A DNA stretch of 64,000 bases. Origin: Streptomyces violaceorubidus (GTDB taxonomy: Bacteria > Actinomycetota > Actinomycetes > Streptomycetales > Streptomycetaceae). The notes beneath the pieces are model-generated. The model did not search any database and was not told where the DNA came from. It saw only the letters and a list, made by a program, of their open reading frames with translations. Shown piece by piece: positions 34,114-43,253 of this stretch; the first letter of the stretch is position 1; each line of letters starts with the position of its first letter. The translations under genes and the position numbers were made by a program. The stretch spans positions 62,001 through 126,000 of the forward strand of contig NZ_JODM01000008.1 of assembly GCF_000717995.1 (NCBI RefSeq), in the 5' to 3' direction.

Positions 34114-34272
34114 GTGCTAGGCGAATACGTCGAACCACTGGGGACCTGGGGGGTTCTGTGCGGCAAGGGGGATTGGTCAGCGCGTTTCCGTCTGCGCGCG
34201 GGCAGCTGGCGGACGGGGCGGACAGCAGCCGGACCGCGAGCGACTGGGAACAGCGGTACCGCCGTGCCGTGA
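34114..34272 (+). CDS. possible leader peptide of the polysaccharide cluster
   Basis: A 52-codon frame starts at GTG 34114 behind GGGGGAGGAAC (34103-34113) and overlaps the start of the sugar transferase gene in another frame by 115 bases. The first 20 residues (VLGEYVEPLGTWGVLCGKGD) look protein-like; the overlapping part is arginine-rich as expected of a shadow frame. Its ribosome site is better than that of the sugar transferase, so it may be a short leader peptide coupling translation. No homologue is recognised; it could be chance. Confidence 0.2.
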   Translation: MLGEYVEPLGTWGVLCGKGDWSARFRLRAGSWRTGRTAAGPRATGNSGTAVP

Positions 34273-35639
34273 TCACCGGCGACACCGTGGCCACCGCCTT
34301 CGTGGTGGCGGGCATCGGCAATTTCTTCGGTGTCAGGGACGCGGCCAACTGGCACGAGAAGTGGGGAATCCTCGCGTTCGGCACCGAGCTGCTGGTTCTC
34401 GGCTCGCTCGCGGTGAGCCGGTCGTGGTCACCGGCCGTGCTGGGCCAGGGCGCCGAGGAGTTCCGCAGGCTCGGACGCTCGCTGTTCATGGCGACCGTCG
34501 TGCTGGCGCTCGGCGGCATCGCCCTGACCTCGCGCAACATCAAACTCTGGATCTTCGTCGCCGTCCCCGCGATCGCGATCGTCACCATGATCTCGCGCTA
34601 CGCGCTGCGGGTCCGACTGCACCGGCAGCGCAAGGAAGGGCGGTGCCTGAGACCGGTGCTCGCCGCCGGCAGCCCGGCCACGGTGCGCGATCTGATCGCC
34701 CGGACCCGGAGGTTCCCGCACCTCGGCTGGCGCGTGGACGCGGTGTGCACGACGGACGGTGCCGGGCTCGACGGTGACCAGCTGGACGGAGTGCCGGTGG
34801 TCGGCCCGCTGGAGCACGTCGCCCACCACGTCCGCCGGGACGGCTACCGGGTGGTCGCCGTCACCCCGGACCCGCACTGGTCACCGCACCGGTTGCAGCG
34901 GCTGGCCTGGAACCTCGAGGGCAGCGAGGCCGAGATGGTCGTGGCCCCGGTGCTGATGGAGGTGGCCGGTCCGCGGCTGCACGTCGACGCGGTGCTCGGG
35001 ATCCCGCTGCTGCGGGTCAGCATGCCGACCTTCACCGGGGGCCGCCGGGCCGTCAAGGCCGTGGTCGACCGGTTGGGCGCGGCGATCCTGCTGACGCTGT
35101 TCGCGCCGCTGATGGTGTTCGTCGCCCTGCTCATCCTGGTGGACAGCCGGGGCGGGGCGTTCTACCGCCAGCGCCGGGTCGGCAAGGACGGCCGCGAGTT
35201 CACCATTCTCAAGTTCCGCACCATGGTCCCCGGGGCCGACCGGGCCCGTGCCGCGCTGGCCGACCGCAACGAGGGCGCGGGCCTGCTGTTCAAGCTCCGC
35301 CGGGATCCGCGGGTGACCCGGGTCGGGGCCGTGCTGCGCCGGTACTCGATCGACGAACTGCCGCAGCTGTTCAACGTACTGACCGGATCGATGTCGCTCG
35401 TGGGTCCGCGGCCTCCGCTGCCGGAGGAGTCCGCCGCGTACGGACCGGACATCCGAAGGCGGCTGCTGGTCAAGCCCGGACTCACCGGACTGTGGCAGAT
35501 CAGCGGACGCAGCGACCTGCCCTGGGACGAGGCGGTCCGGCTGGACCTGCGGTACGTGGAGGACTGGTCGCTCGCGCTGGACGCGGTGATCTTGTGGAAG
35601 ACACTGCGCGCGGTGGTCCACGGGCAGGGGGCGTACTGA
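34158..35639 (+). CDS. Polyprenyl glycosylphosphotransferase (initiating sugar transferase)
   Basis: A 493-residue membrane enzyme of the WcaJ/CpsE type. It transfers a sugar 1-phosphate from a nucleotide sugar to undecaprenyl phosphate, starting the repeat unit of an exported polysaccharide. Four membrane segments lie in residues about 40-160, then a soluble CoA-binding-like domain (VLAAGSPATVRDLIARTRRFP), a fifth hydrophobic segment at about 307-330, and the catalytic bacterial sugar transferase domain (YRQRRVGKDGREFTILKFRTM, SIDELPQLFNVLTGSMSLVGPRPPLPEE). GTG 34158 is the earliest start; the first 35 residues are poorly conserved-looking. It is the first large gene of a 21-gene same-strand cluster. 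Confidence 0.92.
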   Translation: MRQGGLVSAFPSARGQLADGADSSRTASDWEQRYRRAVITGDTVATAFVVAGIGNFFGVRDAANWHEKWGILAFGTELLVLGSLAVSRSWSPAVLGQGAEEFRRLGRSLFMATVVLALGGIALTSRNIKLWIFVAVPAIAIVTMISRYALRVRLHRQRKEGRCLRPVLAAGSPATVRDLIARTRRFPHLGWRVDAVCTTDGAGLDGDQLDGVPVVGPLEHVAHHVRRDGYRVVAVTPDPHWSPHRLQRLAWNLEGSEAEMVVAPVLMEVAGPRLHVDAVLGIPLLRVSMPTFTGGRRAVKAVVDRLGAAILLTLFAPLMVFVALLILVDSRGGAFYRQRRVGKDGREFTILKFRTMVPGADRARAALADRNEGAGLLFKLRRDPRVTRVGAVLRRYSIDELPQLFNVLTGSMSLVGPRPPLPEESAAYGPDIRRRLLVKPGLTGLWQISGRSDLPWDEAVRLDLRYVEDWSLALDAVILWKTLRAVVHGQGAY

Positions 35640-35709
35640 TGCGCGGCGGCCGCCGGGCCGACGCGCGGAGCGCAGGCCGTCGAGGTCTGCCTGGGGGGAG
35701 GAACGGGTC

Positions 35710-37035
35710 ATGAGGGTCAGCGTTTTCGGCCTGGGCTACGTGGGCTGCGTGTCGGCCGCGTGCCTGGCCGGCATGGGGCACGAGGTCATCGGGGTGGACG
35801 TGAACCAGGTGAAGGTCGACCTGGTCAACGACGGCAAGGCCCCGGTGGTCGAGGAACGGATCGGCGAGCTGATCGCCGAGGTCGTGGACACCGGAGCCCT
35901 GCGCGCCACCGGTGACGTCCGCGAAGCGGTCATGGAGAGCGACATGTCCCTGGTCTGCGTGGGCACGCCGTCGGAGCCCAACGGCAGTCTGTGCACCACC
36001 TACTTGGAGCGGGTCACCGAGGAGATCGGCGCCGCGCTGGCGGAGCGTGGCGGGCGCGGCGGGCGGCACACGGTGGTGTTCCGCAGCACCATGCTCCCGG
36101 GCACCTGCACGAACCTGCTGGTGCCGATCCTGGAGAAGTACGTCGGCGGCACCGCCGGGGTGGACTTCGGGGTCGCGGTCAACCCGGAGTTCCTGCGCGA
36201 GGGCACGAGCGTACGGGACTTCTTCGACCCGCCCAAGACCGTCGTCGGCGAACTCGACCCGGCCAGCGGCGACGCGGTGCTGGCCCTGTACGACAGCCTG
36301 CCCGGCGAGGTGTTCCGGGTGCCGGTCGCCACGGCCGAGGCGATCAAGTACGCGGACAACGCCTTCCACGGTCTCAAGATCGGCTTCGCGAACGAGCTGG
36401 GCGCGGTCTGCCAGGCACTCGGGGTGGACTCGCACCAGGTGATGGACGTCTTCCTGGCCGACCGCAAGCTGAACATCAGCTCCGCCTACCTGCGGCCCGG
36501 CTTCGCCTTCGGCGGCTCCTGCCTGCCCAAGGATTTGCGCAGCCTGGTGCACGCCGCGCAGCGGGCCGACGTGTCGGTGCCCATCCTCGCCCATGTGCTG
36601 CCCTCCAACTCCGCGCACCTGGAGCGCGCGGTGGAGCTGGTGGAGCGCACCGGCAAGCGCCGGGTGGGGCTGTTCGGGCTGTCCTTCAAGCCCGGCACCG
36701 ACGACCTCCGCGAGAGCCCGCTCGTCGAGCTGGCGGAGCGGCTCTTCGGCAAGGGCTACGACCTCAGGATCCACGACGCCAACGTGAGCCTGTCCCGGCT
36801 GCTCGGCGCGAACCGCGAGTACGTCGAGACCCGGCTGCCGCACCTCGCGCAGCTGCTCGCGGACTCCGTCGACGAGGTCCTCGAACACGCCGAGGTGTGC
36901 CTGGTCGGCACCAGGGACCCGGCCGTGCTGTCGGCGCTGCCGCACGGCGGCGGCCCGCTGCTGATCGACCTCATCCACCTTCCCGACGCCGACACGCGCC
37001 GGACCGAACCGGGGTACATGGGCCTTGCTTGGTGA
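35710..37035 (+). CDS. UDP-glucose/GDP-mannose 6-dehydrogenase
   Basis: A 441-residue NAD-dependent sugar-nucleotide dehydrogenase that oxidises C6 of the sugar to a carboxylate in two steps, giving a uronic acid donor. Shown by the Rossmann motif VFGLGYVG (residues 5-12), the central NPEFLREG segment, ADNAFHGLKIGFANELG, and the catalytic Cys271 in GGSCLPKD. The DNAFHGLKIGFANE segment resembles GDP-mannose dehydrogenase (AlgD) as much as UDP-glucose dehydrogenase, so the nucleotide is undecided. GGGGGGAGG lies upstream of ATG 35710. It points to uronic acid in the polysaccharide, consistent with the AsnB, heparinase-like and beta-helix genes that follow. Confidence 0.9.
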   Translation: MRVSVFGLGYVGCVSAACLAGMGHEVIGVDVNQVKVDLVNDGKAPVVEERIGELIAEVVDTGALRATGDVREAVMESDMSLVCVGTPSEPNGSLCTTYLERVTEEIGAALAERGGRGGRHTVVFRSTMLPGTCTNLLVPILEKYVGGTAGVDFGVAVNPEFLREGTSVRDFFDPPKTVVGELDPASGDAVLALYDSLPGEVFRVPVATAEAIKYADNAFHGLKIGFANELGAVCQALGVDSHQVMDVFLADRKLNISSAYLRPGFAFGGSCLPKDLRSLVHAAQRADVSVPILAHVLPSNSAHLERAVELVERTGKRRVGLFGLSFKPGTDDLRESPLVELAERLFGKGYDLRIHDANVSLSRLLGANREYVETRLPHLAQLLADSVDEVLEHAEVCLVGTRDPAVLSALPHGGGPLLIDLIHLPDADTRRTEPGYMGLAW

Positions 37036-38347
37036 CACGACGTCTGCAGACGCGCCGCTCGGCGGCGGCGCGGGCGACCGGCCGGGGCGGCGCGCGCTGA
37101 TCCTGGTGGAGAACCTGTCGGTGCCCTTCGACCGGCGGGTGTGGCAGGAGTGCACGACCCTGCGCGACGCGGGCTGGGACGTGCACGTCATCTGTCCCCG
37201 GGGCGCCAAGCGGGACACGGAGGCGGAAGCGGTCGTCGACGGGGTGCGCATCCACCGCTACCCGTTGCGCGCGGCCACCGGCGGACCGGCGGGCTACCTG
37301 CGGGAGTACGGGGCGGCCCTCTGGCACACGGCCCGGCTGGCCCGCAGGGTCGGCCCGGTCGACGTGGTCCACGCCTGCAACCCGCCCGACCTGCTGTTCC
37401 TGCCGGCGCTGTGGCTGAAGCGGCGCGGCGCACGCTTCGTCTTCGACCAGCACGACCTGATACCCGAGCTGTACCTCTCGCGCTTCGGCCGCGGCAAGGA
37501 CCTGCTCTACCGCGCCGTGTGCGCCCTGGAGCGGATGACCTACCGGGCCGCGGACGTCGTGATCGCCACGAACGAGAGCTACAAGGACGTGGCGGTCCGC
37601 CGGGGCGGCCGGCGTCCGGACGACGTCTTCGTGGTGCGCAGCGCGCCCGCGACCGACCGCTTCCAGCCGGTGCCGCCCGAGCCGGAGTTGAAGCGCGGCA
37701 AGCCCCATCTGCTGTGCTACCTCGGTGTCATGGGCCCCCAGGACGGCGTCGACTACGCCCTGCGGGCCCTGGCGAAGCTGCGCGACGAGGTCGGCCGCAC
37801 CGACTGGCACGCGGTGTTCGTCGGCTCCGGTGACGCCTTCGAGGCGATGGTGGAGCTGTCCCGGTCGCTGGGGCTCGACGAGCAGGTGCAGTTCACCGGG
37901 CGCATTGCGGACGCCGACCTGGTGCGCTACCTGTCCACGGCGGACGTGTGCCTCTCCCCCGACCCGCGCAATCCGCTCAACGACGTGTCGACGATGAACA
38001 AGGTCCTGGAGTACATGGCGATGGGCCGGCCCATCGTCTCGTTCGACCTCCGGGAGGCGCGTGTCTCCGCCGGTGACGCCGCCCTCTACGCCCCCGCCAA
38101 CGACGAGGCCGCGTTCGCGGGGCTCGTCGCGCGGTTGCTGGACGACCCGGACGAGCGCGCCCGGATGGGCAAGATCGGCCAGGAACGCGTCACCGGGCGG
38201 CTCTCCTGGCGCAACTCGCAGACGGCGCTGCTCGCCGCGTACGCCGCCGCCTGCCGCAACCACACGCCGGTGTCCGCGGGCGCCTCGGTCCGCGCGGGAT
38301 CCACGGCAGGTCCGAAGCAGGGAGAAGGCCGCGCAGTTGAGCGATGA
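37025..38347 (+). CDS. Glycosyltransferase family 4
   Basis: A 440-residue cytoplasmic GT-B glycosyltransferase. N-terminal acceptor domain: LILVENLSVPFDRRVWQECTTLRDAGWDVHVICP, then FDQHDLIPELY. C-terminal donor domain: VMGPQDGVDYALRALAKL and SPDPRNPLNDVSTMNKVLEYMAMGRPIV, the conserved nucleotide-sugar-binding region. It adds one sugar to the lipid-linked repeat unit; donor unknown. Start TTG 37025 overlaps the dehydrogenase gene by 11 bases. Its 3' end overlaps the next gene by 11 bases. Confidence 0.87.
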   Translation: MLGDTTSADAPLGGGAGDRPGRRALILVENLSVPFDRRVWQECTTLRDAGWDVHVICPRGAKRDTEAEAVVDGVRIHRYPLRAATGGPAGYLREYGAALWHTARLARRVGPVDVVHACNPPDLLFLPALWLKRRGARFVFDQHDLIPELYLSRFGRGKDLLYRAVCALERMTYRAADVVIATNESYKDVAVRRGGRRPDDVFVVRSAPATDRFQPVPPEPELKRGKPHLLCYLGVMGPQDGVDYALRALAKLRDEVGRTDWHAVFVGSGDAFEAMVELSRSLGLDEQVQFTGRIADADLVRYLSTADVCLSPDPRNPLNDVSTMNKVLEYMAMGRPIVSFDLREARVSAGDAALYAPANDEAAFAGLVARLLDDPDERARMGKIGQERVTGRLSWRNSQTALLAAYAAACRNHTPVSAGASVRAGSTAGPKQGEGRAVER

Positions 38348-39704
38348 CACGATACGCCTGGTCACGGTCGGGCGGATTCTCCGGCGGCGCCGACGGCTGC
38401 TCGCCGTCCTCGTCGTGGTGGGCGCGCTCGTCGGCTACGGCGTCTCGGTCCTGTTCCCGCCGCGCTACACCGCGTCGGCCTCGGTGCTGCTGCCGGGGCC
38501 GTGGGAGGAGCGCGAGCTGGTCACCCAGGTGGAGGTCGCGACCAGTTCGTCGGTGGTGGACCGGGCGGGCGAGGCGCTCGGCTGGGACGGGGTCAGCGAC
38601 AGCGAGCTGCGCGAGCGGGTGAGCGCCGAGGCCGCCGACGGGAACATCATCAAGATCTCCGGGACGGCCGAGTCCCCGGAGCGTGCGCAGCGGCTCACCG
38701 ACGAAGTCGCCCGGCAGTTCGTGACGTTCGCGGCCCGGATCGCGAGCGGCAGCACCGATCCCGACGAGGCGACGGGGCCCGAGGCGCTGCGGGAGCAGGT
38801 GAAGCGGACCAACCAGCGCATCACCGACCTCGCGGGCGCGGCCGATCCCGGGCAGTCCGTGGAAAGCGTGCAGGCCCGCACCGAGCTGGAGAAGCTGCGC
38901 TCCACGCTTTTGGAGGCCATGCAGAAGCTGGAGGAGGCCGACCCGGCGAACAACAGGGCCGGCCTGGTCGTCATGGGCCCGGCGACCCGCCCGGCCGGCG
39001 AGGCTCCGCCGACGCGGCCGCAGCTCGTCGGCGGCGGCGCACTGCTGTTCTTCGTGCTCGCGCTCGTCGGTCATCTCGCCGCGGCGCGGGTGAACCGGCG
39101 GCTGCGTTCCGAACCCGAGATCGCCGCGGCGCTGCGCTCGCCGCTGCTGGGCACCGTCGACGTTCCCGGTGACCGGCGCGCCCACCGGCCCCGGGCACGC
39201 GGCGCGCGGGCCCGGCTCAGACGGCTGCTGGGCACCGACGTCCGGTGGGACCTGCCGGCCCCGCGGTCCTCCGGCGACGAGGCCGGTCGGCGGATCCGCT
39301 ACCGGCGGGTGTGCGCGCGGCTGCGGGAGCGGCTGCCGGCCGCCCGGCGGCTGCTGGTCGTCGTACCGGACGACGACGAGGTCGCCCGACGGGCCGCGGA
39401 GCACCTCGCCGCCGAGGCCGAGGGCGAACCCCTGCTGCGGGTGGTGGAGGTCTCGGCGTCCCGGCCGATGGTGCCCGACCGCGACACCGAGTCCGGCGTC
39501 CTGGTCGTGCTCGGCGCGGGCAGCCGCACCGGGGAGGAACTCGCCGGCATCGCCGAGGCGTGCGCTGACGGCGGACACAAGGTCGTCGGCGTCGTCGTCG
39601 CCGGCGCGGTCCGGGCCCGGACGGCGGGGTCGGCCGGCCGTCCCGCGCAGAACGCCACCGCGACGGCTCCGGTGCACGAGAACGCGACGGGAGGTGCCGC
39701 GTGA
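38337..39704 (+). CDS. Polysaccharide co-polymerase (Wzz/BY-kinase-like), first copy
   Basis: A 455-residue membrane protein of the chain-length-determinant type. There is one membrane segment near the N-terminus (about 19-40), an extracytoplasmic part with SESPERAQRLTDEVARQF-like features (about 45-220), a second membrane segment (about 225-245), then a cytoplasmic domain resembling the BY-kinase fold. No Walker A (GxxGxGKS/T) is visible there: RRLLVVVPDDDEVARRAAE takes its place, so kinase activity is unlikely. It probably sets chain length with Wzy. The TTG start at 38337 yields MSDDTIRLVTVGRIL; a purine-rich GGGAGAAGG lies upstream. The next gene overlaps by GTGA and encodes a second protein of the same type. 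Confidence 0.75.
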   Translation: MSDDTIRLVTVGRILRRRRRLLAVLVVVGALVGYGVSVLFPPRYTASASVLLPGPWEERELVTQVEVATSSSVVDRAGEALGWDGVSDSELRERVSAEAADGNIIKISGTAESPERAQRLTDEVARQFVTFAARIASGSTDPDEATGPEALREQVKRTNQRITDLAGAADPGQSVESVQARTELEKLRSTLLEAMQKLEEADPANNRAGLVVMGPATRPAGEAPPTRPQLVGGGALLFFVLALVGHLAAARVNRRLRSEPEIAAALRSPLLGTVDVPGDRRAHRPRARGARARLRRLLGTDVRWDLPAPRSSGDEAGRRIRYRRVCARLRERLPAARRLLVVVPDDDEVARRAAEHLAAEAEGEPLLRVVEVSASRPMVPDRDTESGVLVVLGAGSRTGEELAGIAEACADGGHKVVGVVVAGAVRARTAGSAGRPAQNATATAPVHENATGGAA

Positions 39705-41263
39705 CGACGAGTACGGCTTCGCAGTCGTCGGCCTCCGCTCCCCTGCTGGACCTTCAGGCACTGGTGGTGGCGGTGCGCAGGCGGCGGCGCCTGTGGGCCT
39801 CCCTGGCCCTGCTGGGACTACTGGCCGGCGCGGCGGTGGCGGTCCTGCTGCCCCCTCGCCCGGCCGCGGTGACCAAGGTGCTGGTCGCGCACAAGGGCGA
39901 CCAGCCGAACGACACCGGAACGCTGATCCGCACCGACGTCGAGCTGCTGGCCACCACGCGGATCGCCGCCGAGGCCCTGCGCTCCCTCGGCTCCCGCGAG
40001 GATCCGGAAGACTTCATGCAGGACTACCGGGGCACCGGCCTGACCAACAACCTGCTGCGGATCGACGTGTCGGGCGACAGCGAGGCGGAAGCGGTGGCCC
40101 GGGCCAAGGCACTGGCCGAGACGTTCGTCGCGGACCATGTACGGCGGATGCGGGAGGCCGCCGAGGCCGAGTCCGAGTCCCTGCTGGACCAGCGCGACCG
40201 CATGCGCAAGGAACTCGCCGAGGTCAACAAGTCGATCGGGAACCGTTCACCGGACGACGAACCGGAGGCGTCGGCGAGCATCGAGTCGCTCTTCGCCCGC
40301 CGGGCCGAACTCGACTCGCGGATCGCCGAGTTCGACCAGCGGGCCGCGGAGGCGCTCACCGGCACGCCCGAGGTCGTCGCCGGCACGAAGATCGTGGACG
40401 CCCCGCACGCGGTGCGGCACTCCTTGCCCAAGGCCGTGGGCACCGACGCCGCGATCGGGCTGGTCCTCGGGCTCGTCCTCGGGCTCGCGCTGGCCGCGGT
40501 CGGCGCGGTGGTGGCGGACCGCCCCGTACTGCGCCGGGAGATCGCCGCGAACCTGGGCGCCTCGGTCCTCGCGGAGCTGCGCCGCGTGCCGCGCCGGTCG
40601 GCCCGGGCATGGCGGGGCCGGAGGACCCGGGCGGCCCGCGAACGGCTCACCGGCACCCTGGCCCGCATCGTGCGCGGCTCCCCGGAACCGGTGTCCCTGC
40701 TGGAGCTGGGCTGCGCGCGCGGCACCGGTCTGATCGCCCTGGACGTCGCCGCGGCGCTGGAGGCGGACGGGCCCGTGGTCGTCGTCGACGCGCTGCCCGG
40801 CACCCACCTCGCGGGCGCCCGCCGCACGAACGGGGGCCCCACCGTGGTGAGCGGGGACCGTGCCAACGCCGAGCCGCACCACGCGCGCCGGCTCGGCGTC
40901 GGCTCGGTGGCGCCCGGTACGGCCTGGACCGACCTCCAGTACCTCGGCGGCCGGACCGTGCTCGTCGTCCGGGCCGGGCACGGCAGCACCGCCTGGCTGC
41001 ACACCGTGGCGCGGCAGCTCGCCGACCAGCACATCGCGGTGATCGGGGTGGTCCTGATCGACCCCGATCCGCGCGACCGGACCGACGGCACCCTGTGGGA
41101 CGGTCCGCACCTCGCGCCGCGCGGCCACGAGGAACGGCCGAAGCGGCTCAACGGCGGGCGTGCCTCCCACGCCGTCCAGGCAGTGGGAGAGGGCCGGCTC
41201 CGGCCACAACGGCCGTCGGCGCCGGCCGCGACGGTCCCGGACAGCGATCAGGAGGCGCGGTAG
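39701..41263 (+). CDS. Polysaccharide co-polymerase (Wzz/BY-kinase-like), second copy
   Basis: A 520-residue membrane protein with two membrane segments (about 31-50 and 245-270) around a coiled, charge-rich extracytoplasmic region (about 140-220, including EAEAVARAKALAETFVADHVRR). A C-terminal domain like BY-kinases of Wzc/CpsD type follows. The expected P-loop reads LELGCARGTGLIAL (near residue 335): the glycine frame is kept but the essential Lys is absent. No C-terminal tyrosine cluster is seen. The GTG start overlaps the stop of the first copy by 4 bases, so the two are made together and may form a mixed complex. Role: chain-length control or export with Wzy and Wzx. Confidence 0.75.
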   Translation: MTTSTASQSSASAPLLDLQALVVAVRRRRRLWASLALLGLLAGAAVAVLLPPRPAAVTKVLVAHKGDQPNDTGTLIRTDVELLATTRIAAEALRSLGSREDPEDFMQDYRGTGLTNNLLRIDVSGDSEAEAVARAKALAETFVADHVRRMREAAEAESESLLDQRDRMRKELAEVNKSIGNRSPDDEPEASASIESLFARRAELDSRIAEFDQRAAEALTGTPEVVAGTKIVDAPHAVRHSLPKAVGTDAAIGLVLGLVLGLALAAVGAVVADRPVLRREIAANLGASVLAELRRVPRRSARAWRGRRTRAARERLTGTLARIVRGSPEPVSLLELGCARGTGLIALDVAAALEADGPVVVVDALPGTHLAGARRTNGGPTVVSGDRANAEPHHARRLGVGSVAPGTAWTDLQYLGGRTVLVVRAGHGSTAWLHTVARQLADQHIAVIGVVLIDPDPRDRTDGTLWDGPHLAPRGHEERPKRLNGGRASHAVQAVGEGRLRPQRPSAPAATVPDSDQEAR

Positions 41264-41266
41264 CAC

Positions 41267-43201
41267 ATGTGTGGCATCGCAGGCACGTACCACTGGCCGG
41301 ACGGCAAGGCCGTGACCGACCGGCTCACCGACGTCCTCGCCCACCGCGGTCCCGACGGGGCGGGCCGCTACGGCCACCGGGCCGGCGCGGGCGAGGTGCA
41401 GCTCGGGCACCGTCGGCTGGCCATCATCGACCTGTCCGGGACCGGCGCCCAGCCGATGGTCACGGACGGTCTCGCCCTGACGTACAACGGCGAGCTGTAC
41501 AACGCGCCCGAACTCCGCGCCGAGCTGGAGTCCGCCGGGGTGCGTTTCCGTGGCACCTCCGACACGGAGGTGGTGCTGGAGGCCTGGCGGCGCTGGGGCA
41601 CCGACTGCCTGGCCCGGCTGCGCGGCATGTTCGCCCTCGCGGTCTTCGACGAGCGCACCGGTGAACTGGTGCTCGCCCGCGACCAGCTCGGCATCAAGCC
41701 GCTGTTCCTGCTCCGGCGCGGCCAGGGCCTGGTGTTCGCCTCCGAGCTCAAGGCGCTCGCCGCCGTGACCGGCGGGAAGCTGGAGGTGGACCACGCGGCG
41801 CTGGTGGCCTCGCTGCTGTACTACTGGGTGCCGGACTCGCGCTGCGCGTTCCGCGAGGCGGAGAAGCTGCCGCCGGGGAGCTGGCTGCGGTGCCGGCCCG
41901 ACGGCCGGGTGGAGCGCGGCCGGTTCTGGAATCTGCGGGACGTCGCCGCCGAGGGCCGGGAGCGGGCGCTCAGCGGCGAGCAGCCCGATCTGGCCGCCGT
42001 GGTCGAGGAGTCGACCCGGCGCCACCTGCTCTCGGACGTGCCGGTGGCGACGTTCCTCTCCGGCGGGCTGGACTCCAGCTATCTGACCGCGCTGGCGGCC
42101 CGCGAGCGGCCGGGGATCTCCGCCTACACGATCGGGTTCCGCGCCGAGGACGCCAGGTTCGAGGCGATGCCCGACGACCTGCGCTACGCCCGGCAGGTGG
42201 CCGAGCGGTTCGGCGTCGACCTGCACGAGATCGAGATCGCACCGGACGTGCTCGACCTGCTGCCGCGGATGACCTACCACCTGGACGAGCCGATCGGCGA
42301 CCCCGCCGCGATCAACACCTTCCTGATCTGCTCGGCCGCCCGGGAGGCCGGGGTGAAGGTGATGCTCTCGGGAATGGGCGCCGACGAGCTGTTCGCGGGC
42401 TACCGCAAACATCTGGCCAACGTACTGGCGCTGCGCTACCAGCGGGTCCCGCGGCCGCTGCGGCGCGGGGTGTCGGCGGCCGTGGACCGGCTGCCGGTCG
42501 CGTCGAGCCGCCGGGGCTACCGGTCGGTGCGCTTCGCGAAGCGGTTCCTCTCCTTCGCCGACCTGCCGGAGGAGACCGCCTTCCGGCGCAGTTACACGAT
42601 GTACGACCGGGAGGAGCTGCTCGGCCTGATCGATCCGGACCTGGCGGGCACGGTCGGGGACGTGCTGACCGAGCACGCGGACGTCTACGGGGACAACGAC
42701 CTCGACGACTTCGTGAACCGCATGTGCCTGGGCGACGCCCGGATGTTCCTGCCGGGCCTGAACCTGGCCTACACGGACCGCTCCAGCATGGCCGCGTCGA
42801 CCGAGGTGCGGGTGCCGTACGTGGACGTCGAGGTGGTGAAGGCGGCGTTCGCCGTCCCCGGTGACCGCAAGATCGTCGGGCGGCAGGGCAAGGCCGTCCT
42901 GAAGGAGGCGGCCACGTCCGTCCTGCCCCGGGAGATCGTGTACCGGCCCAAGGGCCTGTTCAGCGCCCCGCTGCGGGCCTGGATGAGCCGGGACCTGGCG
43001 CCCCTGGTGCGCGAGGTGGTGAACGACGGCGAGCTGGTGCGGTCCGGTTTCCTGCGCCGCGACGCGCTGCGGCGGCTCGTCGCCGAGGACGCCGCCGGGC
43101 AGCGGGACTTCTCCAAGCACCTGTGGCACGTGCTGACCCTCGAGTACTGGTATCGCGGTGCCAACTCGGGGACCGACCACCACTCCCCGTCGACGGCGTA
43201 G
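41267..43201 (+). CDS. asnB: Asparagine synthetase B-type amidotransferase
   Basis: A 644-residue glutamine-dependent amidotransferase. Cys2 (MCGIAG) is the glutaminase nucleophile, followed by RGPDG and NGELYN of the glutamine site. The ATP pyrophosphatase loop S265GGLDSS begins the synthetase domain. Both active sites look intact. In a polysaccharide cluster containing a sugar-nucleotide dehydrogenase, AsnB homologues typically amidate a uronic acid carboxylate rather than make asparagine; that is inference from context. It is 3 bases behind the co-polymerase gene and 52 bases before the two-domain oxidoreductase. Confidence 0.9.
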   Translation: MCGIAGTYHWPDGKAVTDRLTDVLAHRGPDGAGRYGHRAGAGEVQLGHRRLAIIDLSGTGAQPMVTDGLALTYNGELYNAPELRAELESAGVRFRGTSDTEVVLEAWRRWGTDCLARLRGMFALAVFDERTGELVLARDQLGIKPLFLLRRGQGLVFASELKALAAVTGGKLEVDHAALVASLLYYWVPDSRCAFREAEKLPPGSWLRCRPDGRVERGRFWNLRDVAAEGRERALSGEQPDLAAVVEESTRRHLLSDVPVATFLSGGLDSSYLTALAARERPGISAYTIGFRAEDARFEAMPDDLRYARQVAERFGVDLHEIEIAPDVLDLLPRMTYHLDEPIGDPAAINTFLICSAAREAGVKVMLSGMGADELFAGYRKHLANVLALRYQRVPRPLRRGVSAAVDRLPVASSRRGYRSVRFAKRFLSFADLPEETAFRRSYTMYDREELLGLIDPDLAGTVGDVLTEHADVYGDNDLDDFVNRMCLGDARMFLPGLNLAYTDRSSMAASTEVRVPYVDVEVVKAAFAVPGDRKIVGRQGKAVLKEAATSVLPREIVYRPKGLFSAPLRAWMSRDLAPLVREVVNDGELVRSGFLRRDALRRLVAEDAAGQRDFSKHLWHVLTLEYWYRGANSGTDHHSPSTA

Positions 43202-43253
43202 CACCTCGGCACCTCCCCGCACCAAGACCGGCAGAGAGACAAGAGGACCTTCG

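Noticed and set aside
40247..43225. 992-residue minus-strand open frame opposite asnB
   Set aside because: Shadow of asnB and the co-polymerase gene; no recognisable domain.
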